Assembly: GCA_944548615.1 (NCBI GenBank)
Contig: OX155952.1
Span: 32,875,096-32,939,095, forward strand
Length of the DNA stretch: 64,000 bases
Direction: 5' to 3'
DNA from: Micropterix aruncella
Taxonomy: Eukaryota > Arthropoda > Insecta > Lepidoptera > Micropterigidae
Under the pieces are notes generated by a model. The model was not told the DNA's origin. It saw only the letters and a program-made list of their open reading frames with translations, and ran no database searches. Below, one piece after another: positions 1-13,489 of the stretch. Positions within the stretch are counted from its first letter, which is position 1. Every line of letters begins with the position of its first letter. Made by a program: the position numbers and the translations under genes.

Positions 1-60
1 ACATCCAAAAAAAATCGACGTGTTCAATCACAGCTCAAGCAAATTATATTTTTTCTTAAT

Positions 61-518
61 GATCACCAAGGAATCTTCATGAGAAATACAGCCCCATGTG
101 GAACAAGCGTTCCAACGGTGTGTTATCGTAGCCATGCAAAACCTGCTCAGAAAAAAATCACAAAACCCGACCTCAATTGCTCGAGGCTAGGCCGCACATT
201 GTCCACGACAATGCTCGCCAGCATATCGCCAGTGTTGTAGCCCAAAAACTGAGCGAATGCGGATGGGAAGTGTTGCCGCATCTTCCCTCCAGTCCGGACA
301 TGAGTCGACCAGACTTCGACTTGTTCCCGAAGTTGAACGAACCTATGCGTGGCCGTCGTTATCATTCTCTGGGAGAGATTTCTAATACTGTTACCCTAAC
401 TATTCGACAGAAGAAGAGAAGTTGTATCCTCGATAGAATAATAGAGCTTCCGAGACGTAAGTATTCAGTCACAGAGAAGCATTCTTCATTCTACAGCTTA
501 GTCTTCAATCAGCATTGA
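61..518 (+). pseudogene. mariner transposase C-terminal relic (DD34D)
   Basis: The reading frame from about 177 encodes HDNARQH, then GWEVLPHLPSSPD and PDFDLFPKLNEP. These are the second and third catalytic Asp blocks of a mariner transposase. Counting residues from the Asp of HDN to the Asp of PDF gives 34 intervening positions, the DD34D spacing. Upstream coding traces (61-176) lie in another frame, so the copy is frameshifted, and the N-terminal half with the first catalytic Asp is not in the window. The transposase would cut and paste its own element; this copy cannot be functional. It differs clearly from the second mariner at 23844, so it is another lineage. Confidence 0.85.
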
Positions 519-540
519 CTGTACTGAAGGACTGTAAAAA

Positions 541-889
541 CATAATGTGAAAAAAAATAAACGTGTATGTAGTAAATATTAGTGTGCATTATTTATGAGA
601 TGTCCTCTAGAAAAGTGAGAAGACACCAGTCCCGTTTGAAACTAAATTTGGGCTGATGATATAATATGTCGTCCTCGAAAGCACTTTTGCTAAATCTGAC
701 CAGCAGTAAGGCTTCAAAATTGGTAACAGGCACATTAAACCAGGATTTTTATAAACACCCTAGAAAAGGAAATCTAGCTACTCCATAATTTAGAGACATT
801 AGTAGACGAAATATTTTTACTCTGCCAAGTTTCAGTAAATTTGTTGCATTAGTTTAGAATCCAGGGTTGGGAGTCGTTTCTGCGACTAT
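541..889. other. unassigned AT-rich DNA
   Basis: No convincing coding region. It is AT-rich sequence downstream of the mariner relic, and no repeat boundary could be placed. Confidence 0.5.
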
Positions 890-1460
890 TTATTTTTACT
901 TTCCTGACGACCTATCGGAAAGGAAAGTATTGTGATCGCGCTAAAAAAAAATTTTGAGATGAAGATGGGAATATGTATTTTGAGACTCCCTGAGACGATT
1001 GAGACTATTTCCAGACCGATCTCTGTCTGTCTGTATGTCTGTATGTCTGTATGTCTGTATGTCTGTATGTATGTATTCTTCCACGATAGCGCCCAGACGC
1101 TTAATCGGATTGAGCTGAAATTTGGTATATAAGCTTCTGTTAACCGTCGGAGGAACCCATTAATTTTTGGAGTCCCTACGCCCTACGGTTGTGGTACCTC
1201 CCATACAAATTTGGGGTTCCCGGCGAAAAAATTGTTTCCGCGATAGCGCCCAGACGCTTAATCTGTCTAAGTTAAAATTTGGCATAGAAGCTTCTGTTAA
1301 CCATCGGAAGAACCTATTAGTTTTTGGGGTACTTACGACCAACGTTTGGGGTACCTGCCATACAAATTTGGGGTACTAGAGTAAAAAATGTCGCTGTTTT
1401 TTCGCACCTCCCCGGATACTAGTCAGGAAAGTCTTGGGGTGACACAACCGATTTTTTAAT
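890..1460 (+). repeat. dispersed repeat with internal tandem duplication
   Basis: The stretch contains (GTCTGTAT)n-like sequence at about 1021-1076, then two tandem copies of a unit of about 156 bp. Both begin GATAGCGCCCAGACGCTTAA, at about 1086 and 1242, and share the AAGCTTCTGTTAACC and CATACAAATTTGGGG blocks. It ends near 1460 with GGGGTGACACAACCGATTTT. That end motif recurs near 3310-3345 (+) and in inverse near 13890-13930, so it is a dispersed family. Short open frames here are not genes. Confidence 0.7.
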
Positions 1461-2260
1461 TAAATCAGAGCTCCGCCTCTTTCCGTTAGCGAGATTATTC
1501 AGCGGTACGACAATAGACGTCTTAAAGAATTAACCAGCATTTTATCCTGGAAAAAATAAAGCCTCTCTCGCGTTATTATTTAAACTACAGCCTTTTAACT
1601 GTGAAAGGCCTGAAATGGCAATCTCTTTACCGTTTTCAGGACGACAAAGAAGCGGGCCGGAGCGACGAAGGAAATACAGATAGAAATTGTAAAAGTTTTC
1701 AGTTATCTCAGCGAGCCAACGCGACATCTCCTTTGTTGGCTACGCGACGGGGAGAGAATCACGGTTAAAAAACGCCCACTGCCTCACCCCCCCGCGGGCA
1801 TCTTTCTTAGTTCGGCCTCGTAACTTCTCCTACTATTGTTTGGGCGCAATGCAAATGCGGATTCTCGCAGAGCCACTTTCAAACCAACTTTGTTTGCTTA
1901 ATCCGTCGATGGGATTGTCGACGAGTTACTATCTCTATCCTTTGTATTTTATAGAGTCACTAGCTGGCTTCTTAGCAGCTTTTTGGCTACATGACCTATA
2001 CGTTTCTGGCGTTAGTAACTAAAATACGCGGCTTCAGGTCGATTATTACATTTGGAGCCGATTATATATAAGTGTGCGTTCCAAGAGAATATTTATAATT
2101 TGTAAATATTTTTTGAATATGAAAGCAATTCGAATATGCATTATTAGGCATGCCTAAATAATAAGTAGTTTACTCCAAATACAAACATTATATTTATTTA
2201 TTTGTTATTCTCAAAGTTAATCAAGTAAATTATAACGAATTAAAACGAATTAAAAATATG
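1461..2260. other. unassigned upstream DNA
   Basis: Moderately GC-rich to about 2040, then AT-rich. Frames of about 60 codons exist on both strands but show no recognisable domain. Nothing else can be supported. Confidence 0.4.
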
Positions 2261-2580
2261 ACTACCGCTACAAAAATGTGAACTATTGTATTTATAATTA
2301 TTTGTATTACGGTTTTAAATTAAAATAGTTGTCGTTTATGTATTTAACCATATAGATACATAAATATATTTTTGGAATGTACATAATCAGACCTTTAATT
2401 TGACAATAAACACAATATGTTGATGTTAATTTATTGATATTTGGACATTTATACTACTACTTACTTGATATTTGTAAAGTTAGGTTAGGTTTAAAGGATA
2501 AAGAAACGGAAAAGATTCATAGATGAATCCTGAACATATTATACTCTCTTTTTGTCGGGCACTCGTGTAAAAAGAAAATA
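2261..2580 (+). repeat. dispersed repeat family C, copy 1
   Basis: This copy shares ordered blocks with 13490-13870 and 60630-60985: ATTTATAATTATTT, a TTTTGGAATGTAC-like block, TTTGACA-TAAACAC, TTAATTTATTGATATTTGG, TTACTTGATATTTG, and the end block GGGCACTCGTGTAAAAA. It has no coding capacity and resembles a non-autonomous element. Boundaries are approximate. Confidence 0.65.
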
Positions 2581-4944
2581 ATCAGGGTTTCAATTTAATA
2601 ATATTTATGTACTGTTTACAAGCTGGCTGACATATGAAAAATTATTGACGTTAGAATTGCAATAATTAACTCGTTCGATGGAAGCATCTGCACAGGTATT
2701 CATAATCGTCATTTTTCTCCATTGTGCACACAGCCACTTCAAGCTATTTTCGTAATTCATATTTTTCTCGCCTTCATAAAAAAAGCGCGATCGTTCTCTT
2801 GTCACCATTATTTTCTTAATCTTTAGCGTGATTTTTAGACCCAATAGAACCGTAACATTTATCTAGTGCAGGGTAGGATTTACATAGTTACTTACTTTTT
2901 CAGGAGATTTCCACTTCAGATTCCCGCCAAATTAACCGCCCCCAGTAGCTAGACTGCCATTTTATGGTCATGGAACGAAACAAAAAAACCAAAACCCATC
3001 AAGAGTACATACGTGATACGTAAAATTGTTCCTACGATTCTTAATGCAAAAAGGGTAATAAATTGGTCTATTGAGTCCAAGATTTGACTGGTATATTGTA
3101 AAAAAGTACTTTTTTTAGAGAAATCTAATGACGAAACAACGATTTCTACCTACTTTTTATTTAAAAACTTAAAAATAGGGCGGTTAAATTGAATGAGATG
3201 ACGTGCGTCCGAAATGTAATGTTCGCCATCTGCTCATCGGCTTTATTTATGAAATGTATTCATTTAGACCTGTCTGAGACGAAAGTACCTGGATACTTGC
3301 CGGGAATGTCTCGGAGTGACACAACTGATTTTTAATTTTTTTCTACGTTATTTTGTACCACGGTGTATACATTGCTCGTCGTGTTTAATTGTACGGAAAT
3401 AATGCGCAATTGTCATGCAATTTATTCGCCGGAATATAACTGTCACTGTTAGCACAATTGAAATAATTGCATTTATGTTTCAATTATATGGCGGTAACTT
3501 TTCATAAAACTACCCGAAAGCTTTATTGCATTGTTATTAATTTGATGCCGAGCGGGAGTCAAATGACGGAGTTGCCATTGTTGTGAGTTTCATTGTTTCA
3601 TTCAACGGTGGAATCTATAGATCTATAGATATAACAATGTTGTTTTCCAAAATGAATTGCTTACATTGGTAGGATTTTGTGTTAAAAAATTATTTAATTT
3701 AACTGTTTTCTATAACTTCTATAATACATAGACAATCTTGAGCCTTTATCTTTGAACACTAATTGAACCAGAAAAAAAACCGCTTCGAAAAAGTCATCCG
3801 TGTGAACGAGGGACGAAGTTCATGAAAATCATGACATATGTATATGCATTAAAAAAAACGATTAACTCGATTTAATTTTTGGCTGTTAATTAAAGTCGCT
3901 GCCTTGTAAGCGGTTTTGTAGTCACGCAAAGTTCACGCAAAGTCTACGCGAATCGCTTTTTTGTGAATTACAATGGGTTGGTTTCGTGTCGATCATACCT
4001 GTACACGGTTATTATGTGGGAATAATTACTTGCAAATTTAGTCCATATTTACATATTATTTTTCTATTTTTGCGTCAAATGATATTGCTGAAGTATTTAA
4101 ATACATACAGTAATCTAGCTGATACCTATCTAATTCAAAAATCTAAGCAACCTTAGGCTCCAACGGGCAGAGTTTTACGTGAAACGCTGTATGTGTGACA
4201 CAATTAGTCGAAAGTGTCAATTCCGATCTTTGTTTTGTTATAAAAGCTCCGGGACATTGACCGTTTTGTCTTTGTCTGCTAAGTAATGCATTGTCGACAG
4301 CATCATAACATCTTGATTTTCCGCGCAAGAATCCGGTGTAACTTCATCAGGCTCCTCTTATAAAACATCCCCAAGAACTGTTGATACTTTGTCACTTTCA
4401 TGCAAAAGGAACGTCGAAATTACGTTTACGTTTCAGTCAAAGCACGAGAAGTGAAAGGCATCTGAAACAAAATGTAAACCTGTTTCAACCTAAACAAAAA
4501 AGTACTAAACGTAACATAAAAAAAAACACAATAGATTTGTTTTGAACAATATTGTATAGTAGGTACATAAAATATTCAATTTTAGATTACTATTTAATTA
4601 ATTATTATTACTGACAATATATACTACATACAACAAAGTAAAAACAACGTTTCTTTAAAAATTATACCTAACTGTATTCATTGAATAAAACTTACGTTAA
4701 CCGTATCCAGGGGTACCGGGGCACCCCAAGCTCTCACTGCAACGACCATGAGCTAGCACGCGTATCGGCCGACTGACGAGCGAGCGTGCTCCCCGCCCCT
4801 CTTGGATTACCTACCTAAAGCCACGAAACAAATGCGCGCGTACTTACCTATAAAACAATCTTGATTTTATTTTTTATTTTTCGATTTGTACCCCAGGTTA
4901 TGGTTCTAGGGTTAAAGTATAATTTCAAGGTCTTTTTTTTCCAG
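2581..4944. other. upstream or intronic DNA before the first visible agrin exon
   Basis: Mostly AT-rich. A repeat-end fragment (GTGACACAACTGATTTTT) sits near 3310-3345. A GC-richer patch with CACGCG and GAGCGAGCG lies at about 4700-4830. No cysteine-rich exon, NtA domain or signal peptide is visible here, so the agrin 5' part must lie further upstream. Confidence 0.5.
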
Positions 4945-5154
4945 AACCATGCGAGAAAACTTTCTGCCGCTGGGGCGCCACCTGCATACCGACAGGAGAT
5001 GGAAGAGCACATTGCGCATGCCCGGTGGACTGCCCCAAAGACTTCGAACCAGTCTGCTCCACGGGATCCAAAACATATCGAAATCACTGCCATCTTCGTA
5101 GAGAAGCCTGCCAGAAGAGGTTGAACATAAGAGTCCGTCATTTGGGACCTTGTG
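4945..5154 (+). CDS. AGRN: agrin exon: follistatin/Kazal domain FS1 (first in window)
   Basis: A 210-nt exon, phase 1 at both ends, between a polypyrimidine-CCAG acceptor and a G|GTGAGT donor. It encodes one complete follistatin-type module of about 70 residues with ten cysteines. The N-terminal part reads EPCEKTFCRWGATC and CACPVDCP; the Kazal part contains PVCSTGSKTYRNHC, EAC and a closing HLGPC. In agrin these repeats form the rod-like N-terminal half of the secreted core protein that carries heparan sulfate chains. The usual Kazal VCGSDG motif is VCSTGS here. It is the first of eight such domains before the laminin EGF pair, the same number as in vertebrate agrin, so it is probably FS1. 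The preceding exon is not in the window. Confidence 0.93.
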
Positions 5155-5780
5155 GTGAGTACCTAAAATTAATCAATTTTAATTTAAGGAGAAGTACCAC
5201 CTAAAATATCTCATCGCATAATCAAAATAAAAGGTATACAGAAGGGGGGGAGGGAGGGTATGGGGTATGTGAATAAAACCAATGACTTTGGTTGACTGAA
5301 TTAGTTTAGTTGTAAGATATTTAATTCAATTAAATTTATTTCAATTTAATTTATTTTATTGTGATTGTGGTTTAGTAACATGGGGTTTTACAATTTATTC
5401 AGTGCCGCATAACCTGCATTTTAAGCGTACAATATTCGTTTTTTTTACAAAATGATTGCATAGACATTCAACAATAAATAAAAAAAACACAAATTATAAT
5501 ATTAGTACAAAATGAGTTAGGTTATGTATCAAAAAGTTAAATTAGGAAGGCATAAAAAATATTTTACTAAAACAATTAAAATTTACCGGGAAAATAAACA
5601 ACAGTAAATATTAACTACCTCAGAATAAAATTTGGATTCGCAATAACTTAAAAAAAAATACTTTATACATAGTCTTAATAATTTGTTTGTTTGTTTGTTT
5701 CTTCCTAGTCTTTATTGTGAAATTTCACAATGGCGGGGTTTATTGTCATATGACAATCTCTTACAACCAACCCTACTGTG
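5155..5780. other. start of 21.3 kb agrin intron
   Basis: The GTGAGT donor is followed by AT-rich DNA with homopolymer runs. No exon or clear repeat is visible before the TA array. Confidence 0.5.
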
Positions 5781-6505
<725 letters not shown>

Positions 6506-6535
6506 TCAAAAGCAATGTAAAAAATAACGGTAGAT

Positions 6536-6651
6536 GCAACCGCCGTTGTCCAGGGTAGACTGAAAGCCTACGTTGGACAAACGAAACGGCCCATAGCCAC
6601 GCGACTGACAGAACACATTAAAGGTGTTAAAAACGTTCAGCGAGAAAAATT
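6536..6651 (+). pseudogene. Penelope-like element fragment: GIY-YIG nuclease start
   Basis: The frame encodes AYVGQTKRPIATRLTEHIKG. The YVG, the Arg and the His have the spacing expected of the GIY-YIG endonuclease that follows reverse transcriptase in Penelope-like elements. It is fused on its 5' side to GCCGTTGTCCAGGGTAGACT, a block also found in the non-coding repeats at 18346 and, as a variant, at 52091. The fragment runs into the assembly gap, so its extent is unknown. The joined block suggests that those repeats derive from Penelope-element termini. Confidence 0.65.
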
Positions 6652-6851
6652 NNNNNNNNNNNNNNNNNNNNNNNNNNNNNNNNNNNNNNNNNNNNNNNNN
6701 NNNNNNNNNNNNNNNNNNNNNNNNNNNNNNNNNNNNNNNNNNNNNNNNNNNNNNNNNNNNNNNNNNNNNNNNNNNNNNNNNNNNNNNNNNNNNNNNNNNN
6801 NNNNNNNNNNNNNNNNNNNNNNNNNNNNNNNNNNNNNNNNNNNNNNNNNNN
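6652..6851. other. assembly gap (200 N)
   Basis: Exactly 200 N characters, probably a placeholder length. The gap separates two oppositely oriented Penelope-like fragments. Confidence 0.99.
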
Positions 6852-6930
6852 ACATTATTAATAATGATTTTTAAATGAAAAATATTAATAAGCTTTTAAT
6901 TAATATGTCTGAACAAATATAATTACTGTA

Positions 6931-8157
6931 TTAATTTTGCCTATTCAGACCGGGACCCTTGCAAGCGCCTAAAATATTTATAAAAGCCAACTCCCAAGAT
7001 TTAACTTCTCTTTCTTTAGCGTAATCGCCAAGGCACTTAATAATTTTTACTTTAAAACAATTATCAAAAGTTAAATTGTGTGCCTTAGCATGCAATGCTA
7101 TTGGAAGTTGACTTTCATTGCCTACGCTGGCCCTGTGATTATTTAACCTAATGCTAAGAGGTGTAGTTGTTTCCCCAATATAAAATTCATTGCAGGTCTG
7201 GCAAAGTAATTGATATACAATATTTTTTGAAATGCAACTACTATTAAAAGGAACTCTGTAACTGTTGGGAGTGTTTGGACTAGTAAATTAAATGCTTCGA
7301 TCTAATAAAGGACATGTTTTACAACGTGATCGACCACAAGGCTGTAGCCCCAAATTTTTGTTATTACTAAGATAATTTCGATTATTTTTATTAAGTATTG
7401 ATTTTAAATTAGGAGGTTTTCGAAATGATAAAATTGGTGGTATATCTAATAAACCTTTGGTTGATGGGTCGTTAGCTATAATAGGGAATAAATCTGCTAA
7501 AATAGGTCGCAGTTTCTCAGTGCCAGGAAAATAAGTAGTACTCAGAAAGATTTTATTTTGATTTAAATTTGACACCAATTTAGGTTTAGGTGAAAATTTT
7601 GTTTCGGAATTTATTATATTTTTATCTAACAAAGAGGCAGGATAATTTCTTTCTATTAGTGATTTTTTAAGATTAGAAAGGTACTTATCTAAATTTTCTT
7701 TATTATTAATTAAACGGTGTCCGCGAATGGACATTGAATATGGAATTGACTTTTTGGTATGAAACGGATGACAGCTATCGAAATGTAGGTATTGCTCTTT
7801 GTTTGTAGGTTTTATATGAATTGCAGTTTAATGGTGCCTTCGGATAGAGTTAGATCAACGTCTAAGAATGTAATTTGATTTTCTGATATAGTGTATGTAA
7901 AATCTAAGGGTCCGAAATTATTTAAATCTGTAAGGAAGTCAGTGAGTGTGTCATGTCCATGTGGCCAAAACAGTATAATATCATCAATAAACCTATACCA
8001 CATTAGTGGTTGTAAATTTTGAGTAAGAAGAAATTTATTTTCTAATAACCCCATGAAAAGATTCGCATAAGAAGGTGCCATTCTTGTTCCCATTGCTGTA
8101 CCTTTAATTTGGAGATAAAATTCATCCTCAAAAGAAAAAGCATTCTTAGTGAGGACG
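6931..8157 (-). pseudogene. Penelope-like retroelement: RT plus GIY-YIG, broken and 5'-truncated
   Basis: On the minus strand, from 8157 down, the frame encodes KGTAMGTRMAPSYANLFMG and then YRFIDDIILFW. The latter is the RT active-site motif with its Asp pair, followed by ITFLDVDL. After a one-base frameshift near 7805-7811 comes a Penelope-type C-terminal region: LRPILADLFPIIANDPS, then CGRSRCKTCPL. Next is the GIY-YIG part (CQTCNEFYIGETTTPLSIRL) and an ending KGPGLNRQN before a stop at 6931-6933. One in-frame stop lies at 7288-7290. The intact protein would prime reverse transcription at nicks made by its own nuclease. The N-terminal RT motifs are missing because the copy breaks off at the TA array. 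It is not functional. Confidence 0.88.
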
Positions 8158-8159
8158 AA

Positions 8160-8170
8160 TGATAATGATA

Positions 8171-8201
<31 letters not shown>

Positions 8202-8216
8202 TAATATATACGAATG

Positions 8217-8312
<96 letters not shown>

Positions 8313-8320
8313 ATAGTTTT
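8160..8320. repeat. (TA)n microsatellite
   Basis: TA dinucleotide array that directly truncates the Penelope-like element and leads into the palindrome. Confidence 0.95.
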
Positions 8321-8337
8321 GTGTATATATTCTTTTT

Positions 8338-8647
<310 letters not shown>

Positions 8648-8652
8648 ATTCT

Positions 8653-9097
8653 TCATATCGGATCGTCATTTCGTTTTTCCAACTCTTTTATCTTAGCTTC
8701 CTGAACTGAAAAACGTTCCTCGAGTGCCTCAAGAAGCGACTTTTTAAATGCTTCATACCTTAGATCTAAAAAGCCTCCAAATTTTCAGAGTTGATTGAGA
8801 AACTTGTTCTATTTTTGAGAGTTGTTCCAGGGGCGGGGATAGGTATTTGTCGCAGTCGGTTGGCGTCAGGGTACGTCATCTTTCAATGGAGAGTTTAGCT
8901 AGGGTTTTACTTCGAGTTGATTTTGGCTCCACCAACTTGCACGCATCACATCTCCAGTTATTTTTCTGTATAGTGGAGAGGCTTTCGAACCCTTCCCGAG
9001 TCATGAACAGGCAGGAGTAGTGGAATTATGCGTAAGAAGGCCCGCATTTCAGCGATTCATCAACGGTTACGACAGTTTTACTTTGTTTACATTTCAT
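8653..9097 (-). pseudogene. PHD-finger / coiled-coil ORF relic, probably retroelement ORF1
   Basis: On the minus strand a frame starts MKCKQSKTVV near 9097. It runs through KCGPSYA, a stop, then FHYSCLFMTREGFESL and NNWRCDACK. The CG-x-S, HxxC and W-x-C-x-x-C spacing is that of a PHD-type zinc finger. After a stop and frame changes, another frame encodes the charged heptad-like [19 protein letters not shown], a likely coiled coil ending at 8653-8655. PHD finger plus coiled coil is typical of ORF1 proteins of several insect non-LTR retrotransposons. Stops and shifts make it a relic, and the family is not assigned. Confidence 0.5.
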
Positions 9098-10385
9098 TTT
9101 TGGTGTTCTATATAATTTATTATGTATGAATAAATTTACACTGCCCTCTATTGATAGGCTCACGTAAGAAGTGTTGTTGTGAAACAGATGTCGTTGGCGC
9201 TTCGGCAAGTGCAATAGCGAATGGCGTAGTTTTTCGGAACTAATTTATTTAAAATGACTTCAAAAGAATTGAGACCATGAATCGATGCGATGATTTTGGT
9301 AATCGATTGACCTGCCTAGTAGCAGCGTGTGTGTGATTCGCTGTTCCAATGCGCTGACGCCTGCACAGTGGCCGGTAGTGGGTCGGCGTTCGCCACCGGT
9401 CGCGGCTTTGCGCACGTCGGGTAGGTATTTGTTTACTCGGCTAGCACTGTGATAGGTCATTCGATCTCTACTTGTGCCAGATCGAACGCATGAAAAAAGA
9501 AATTTCTAAACGACTCGAAATTTAAACCGCTCGTACTCACGAATCACTCTATGAATTCTCTCAATAATTACGCTTCTCAGGTCCGGAGAAATTCCCCTTG
9601 ATTTGGTTATACAGTTGATACAAATCTCTTCTGATATTCTTTTTTATAGCCAAAAGTCACGGAGCGTCACATAGCACGTACACTATATATGCGATAGGGA
9701 TGTGAATGTGTGAACTATATATGGGATAGGGATGTGAATGTGTCTGCTATGGCAGACACTATCCTGTGAACGGAGGCATATCATCATACGCGTGACTCCT
9801 TAATCGCTGACCCTGGAAGCGGTGCGTCACTTTACTTCAGCTGATCTAACCGTGCCACTCAGCGAGACACAAACTTTCGAAAAGCCACCAACCCATCCGA
9901 ACTATCGACCAGCTCGGGATATCATTTGAAAAACCCACTGACGTGGCCACCGACTGCATCCAGAACCTTTGTCCTGGCGACCGTTAGAAATACAGCCCTT
10001 AATAATTAGCATTAAAAATATTGATATATAAAATGTCTCTTTAATTTGAGCGCAAAAAAGCTACTCCTCAGATACAATTTTATGAATTCATGTCATGTCT
10101 ATTGTGAATAAACTCTCCGATTAATCTGTTCCCCCGGTCTACTCTTTAGTGTGGGATCCTCAGGTCGTGCGGCTTTTTATTCGCTCAATTGTTTTATTTG
10201 GGTTGAGGAATAAGCCCCGCTGTTACGATGCGATCATTATAATGAATTTAGACAAGAAAAATGTCGCGCCTGTCTACTTTAGTGTCACATATTTTAAAAT
10301 ATCTGAATTTATTTAAAATTATGGACAAAGGGATAAACATCATATTGATTAAGAGTATTAAAAATACTTAATTTAATTTTAATTA
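9098..10385. other. intronic DNA with a short tandem duplication
   Basis: A 31-32 bp direct duplication (GATAGGGATGTGAATGTGT) occurs at about 9680-9744. Otherwise no gene or clear repeat boundary. Confidence 0.5.
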
Positions 10386-10389
10386 TTGT

Positions 10390-10640
10390 ATAGAGTGCCT
10401 ATTAATATTCTTATAATAATAACCTATTTTATATGTATGTATAAGTACTCATGTACATGGATTCAGCTTTATTTTTTTAATTTTATTTGTCTGTCGTGTA
10501 AAGCCGACTTTAGTCAACGCTACTGTCCAATTAATATTTCTGCTTTAATAGTTTTATATCTACATATATTAATATATTACTAGCAACTGACGAATTCTAA
10601 TATGCGATACTTAGCTTTAATTGATAATTCATGCTTTTAT
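10390..10640 (+). repeat. dispersed repeat family E, forward copy
   Basis: This matches 19140-19385 in reverse complement over about 240 bp. Shared blocks are GTGTAAAGCC(G/A)ACTTTAGTCAACGCTACTG, AGCAACTGACGAAT and TAATTGAT(A/T)ATTCATGCTTTT. No coding capacity. Confidence 0.75.
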
Positions 10641-13489
10641 TGTATATTCTGAATGAATAAATTGAATACTGAATACTGAATTACTTTATATTATGAATGG
10701 CTGTAATCACTCATCTTATTTAATTCTCTTACTGCCACTTTACCTTCAGCATTTTAAGAGGCTAAAATTTAACACAACACTGATAGATAACTTTTAAAGG
10801 TTAAACTAACAAAAAAACAAGAAAGATGATTTTGTAGTTTTGTTTGTTGAATTCGCATTGAAAGCAGATTTAAATCTTGACAAATGCTGCTATCTCTAAA
10901 GCGAAACAGACGAATTTGTTTTCGAGTTGTATTGAAAGTTTATACCTAACATGCTTGCAACTAGTTTTCTTTGCATCTTAAACTGTTTGTGCGTTTGTTC
11001 TCATAGCAGCGAGATTGGAAAAATATAGGCAGTGTCAGTCGCTATTGCAGTTATTTTCGCGAAACCTTAATCTAGTATGTCTAGTATCAGTGATTATATA
11101 GGGTATTAGATTGATCAATGCTATAGTACATTTTGGCAACCTTTCTTCGCCGGATACATGCTGGTGGCGCTTTTTGCATTCTCCCGCGAAACTAACATCA
11201 ATATGGCCATCTATAATAACATTAAGAATGAATGTTTTTTTTATTATAAAACCCCATTATTAAACCATATAACAATAATGTCATTAAATGATTAATGCTA
11301 TCTAACGCATTTTTATCCTAATCTCTCTGTAATGCAGAGAGAATAGGATATCATATTTTAGACTTTTTGAACATTAAATCGTCTAATTATTATGAATTGA
11401 AACTTGCATAGCAAATTAAAATTGACATCCTTATATAAATACTACTATATTAATGAGCTATGATCTCAAAATTCGTTTGTTTGTTTAGATTTAAATATTA
11501 GAGTTTTATTTTGAGATAGGATACCGTATATGCATGTTGATATTGCCATATATTGGATACCGAACATAGGAGAAGAATAATAAATGTTTGGTACTATGAG
11601 TACCACCTACTTTTTCGTTTCGTAGTAATACTGAGTACGGCAAATCGTAGCTGCCAAAACGTAGTACTTACTGCATTGAGCAATCTAATATCATATGTAA
11701 TCAATATTATCAACCCTATATACATATAGAGTTAGTTGGTTCGATAGATATGGGTCGACCGGTAGCTAATGGGCCCTGTGTAGTTGGGCCACTATGACCA
11801 ATATGTTAGGGTCCACATAAACCACGCTCGACAGATGTCTCCGAAGTTGTCCTAGCGTGCATACGTTGCCTATATATATTCATTTCAGTACTGCGAATTG
11901 GTTTTTGGGTATTGATCTGGCGTTATCAGTCATTCTCTTTAGAATTTTGTTCTCTACGCATTCGGGTCTATTTTTTGTAATTTTGTAGGTACTTGGCTCT
12001 GATATATAACGGCATTCTAAAAACCTTGATAAAATTTCAAACATTTTCAAATGTACAGCGTCGTATATTTTCAGCTTCAACACACACAAAAAGTTAATTA
12101 CAAGTTCACACAAAAAGTTAATTACAAGTTCGTTTGCCTGGTGTAAGGCCAAAAAAAATGTTTCTCATGTTTTCTTTAAAATTTAATTTAAAATGTGATC
12201 GTGAATCTTTTATATCAGTTTGACTAATATTTTAAAAACAAAAATATTATTTGCAATAGTAAAGGAAACTATTCTTGAGGTATGAAATTGCAAATGTTTG
12301 TACCGCTGCAGAAATGGCGGTATTTTTTTGCGCCGGTAATAGCGAGTGTAATTTTGCCTGAAACAAAAAAAGTAAAGCAGGATATAAATTTTTACACGAA
12401 TGTTTTCTAGGTGAACTAAATAATCAACAAAAACTCATTATTGTTATATTTTTTCAATGATTTAAATAAAAACGATTTTCGCCTCAAAATTGTGTGTTTA
12501 ACTAGTAAAAAAAATAATTAAAACATATTTTTCAGATTTTTTAAGTTCATATAGAAGACAATTCAATAATATTTATTTTTTTTTTAGAACAACTTGATCC
12601 TTCAAGTAGGTTTTTTATTAACAAAAAAATATGATTTTGAGAAAAACGCGTTTAAAGTTTTATCAAAAGAACAGTAGAAAGTTTTTTACCCTTACAGCAA
12701 TTTGTAACTATCAGCAAATCTAGAGGTAAAAGATTCATGAAAAGATTTCAACTTAAAGTTAAAAAAAAAACATAAAATTTTTTTGGCCGTCTAAACCAGG
12801 CTCCCCCTATAATGACTGTCTAATACCGTTTCAGAAATGACATCTGGTCTCTAACCTGTTAATAAGTATTTTGAAGACGTCTTAAATTGAAAAATATCTC
12901 CCAGAGGGATAATAATAAGAGCGTTAACGATGCTCTCCACGTTCACGTAAAGGGGAGGGCGTCGATCTCCGAAACTGACATCTTTCAAAGATAATTCTCG
13001 TAAAATTCACGCACCGCGCCGGGAGACGATATCTCTGTGGCATCAGGAAATTAGTATTCGCCTAAGATCACCCCCCATCACCCCCATCACCCTCTATCCC
13101 CCCCCCCCTCCCATCACCATCATCCTCTCATCATGCGCCCTAGCGGTCGGCTTATAAGAATAAGATTACCAAAGCAAGCGAACAAAACGGAAATCATAAG
13201 CCGGCATCAAAAGTACGTGCGGCTATTAAAACTTCACTTTCTTTGTTGTACTTAGCGACAGCCGGACCAAGACCGAAACTTGGCCAAGACTTTTCGCTCG
13301 CTACTATATTTTCTCACACCGGCCAATGATAATAGAAAATAGAAGAACGATCCACGCGAAATTAATAAGCGCTGCTCAAGTATACTACTTATATCAGGGA
13401 AAAATGCTACCCTGAATCGTTTGTCTGATATCGCGGAATATTAACAAATCTACAATAATGTGGGAGTTAATGAGAACACGCCTATGAAA
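10641..13489. other. AT-rich intronic DNA
   Basis: Long poly-A/T-rich stretches at about 12160-12800 and a C/A-rich simple tract at 13070-13135 (CCCCATCACC-like). No exon or recognisable coding domain. Confidence 0.5.
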
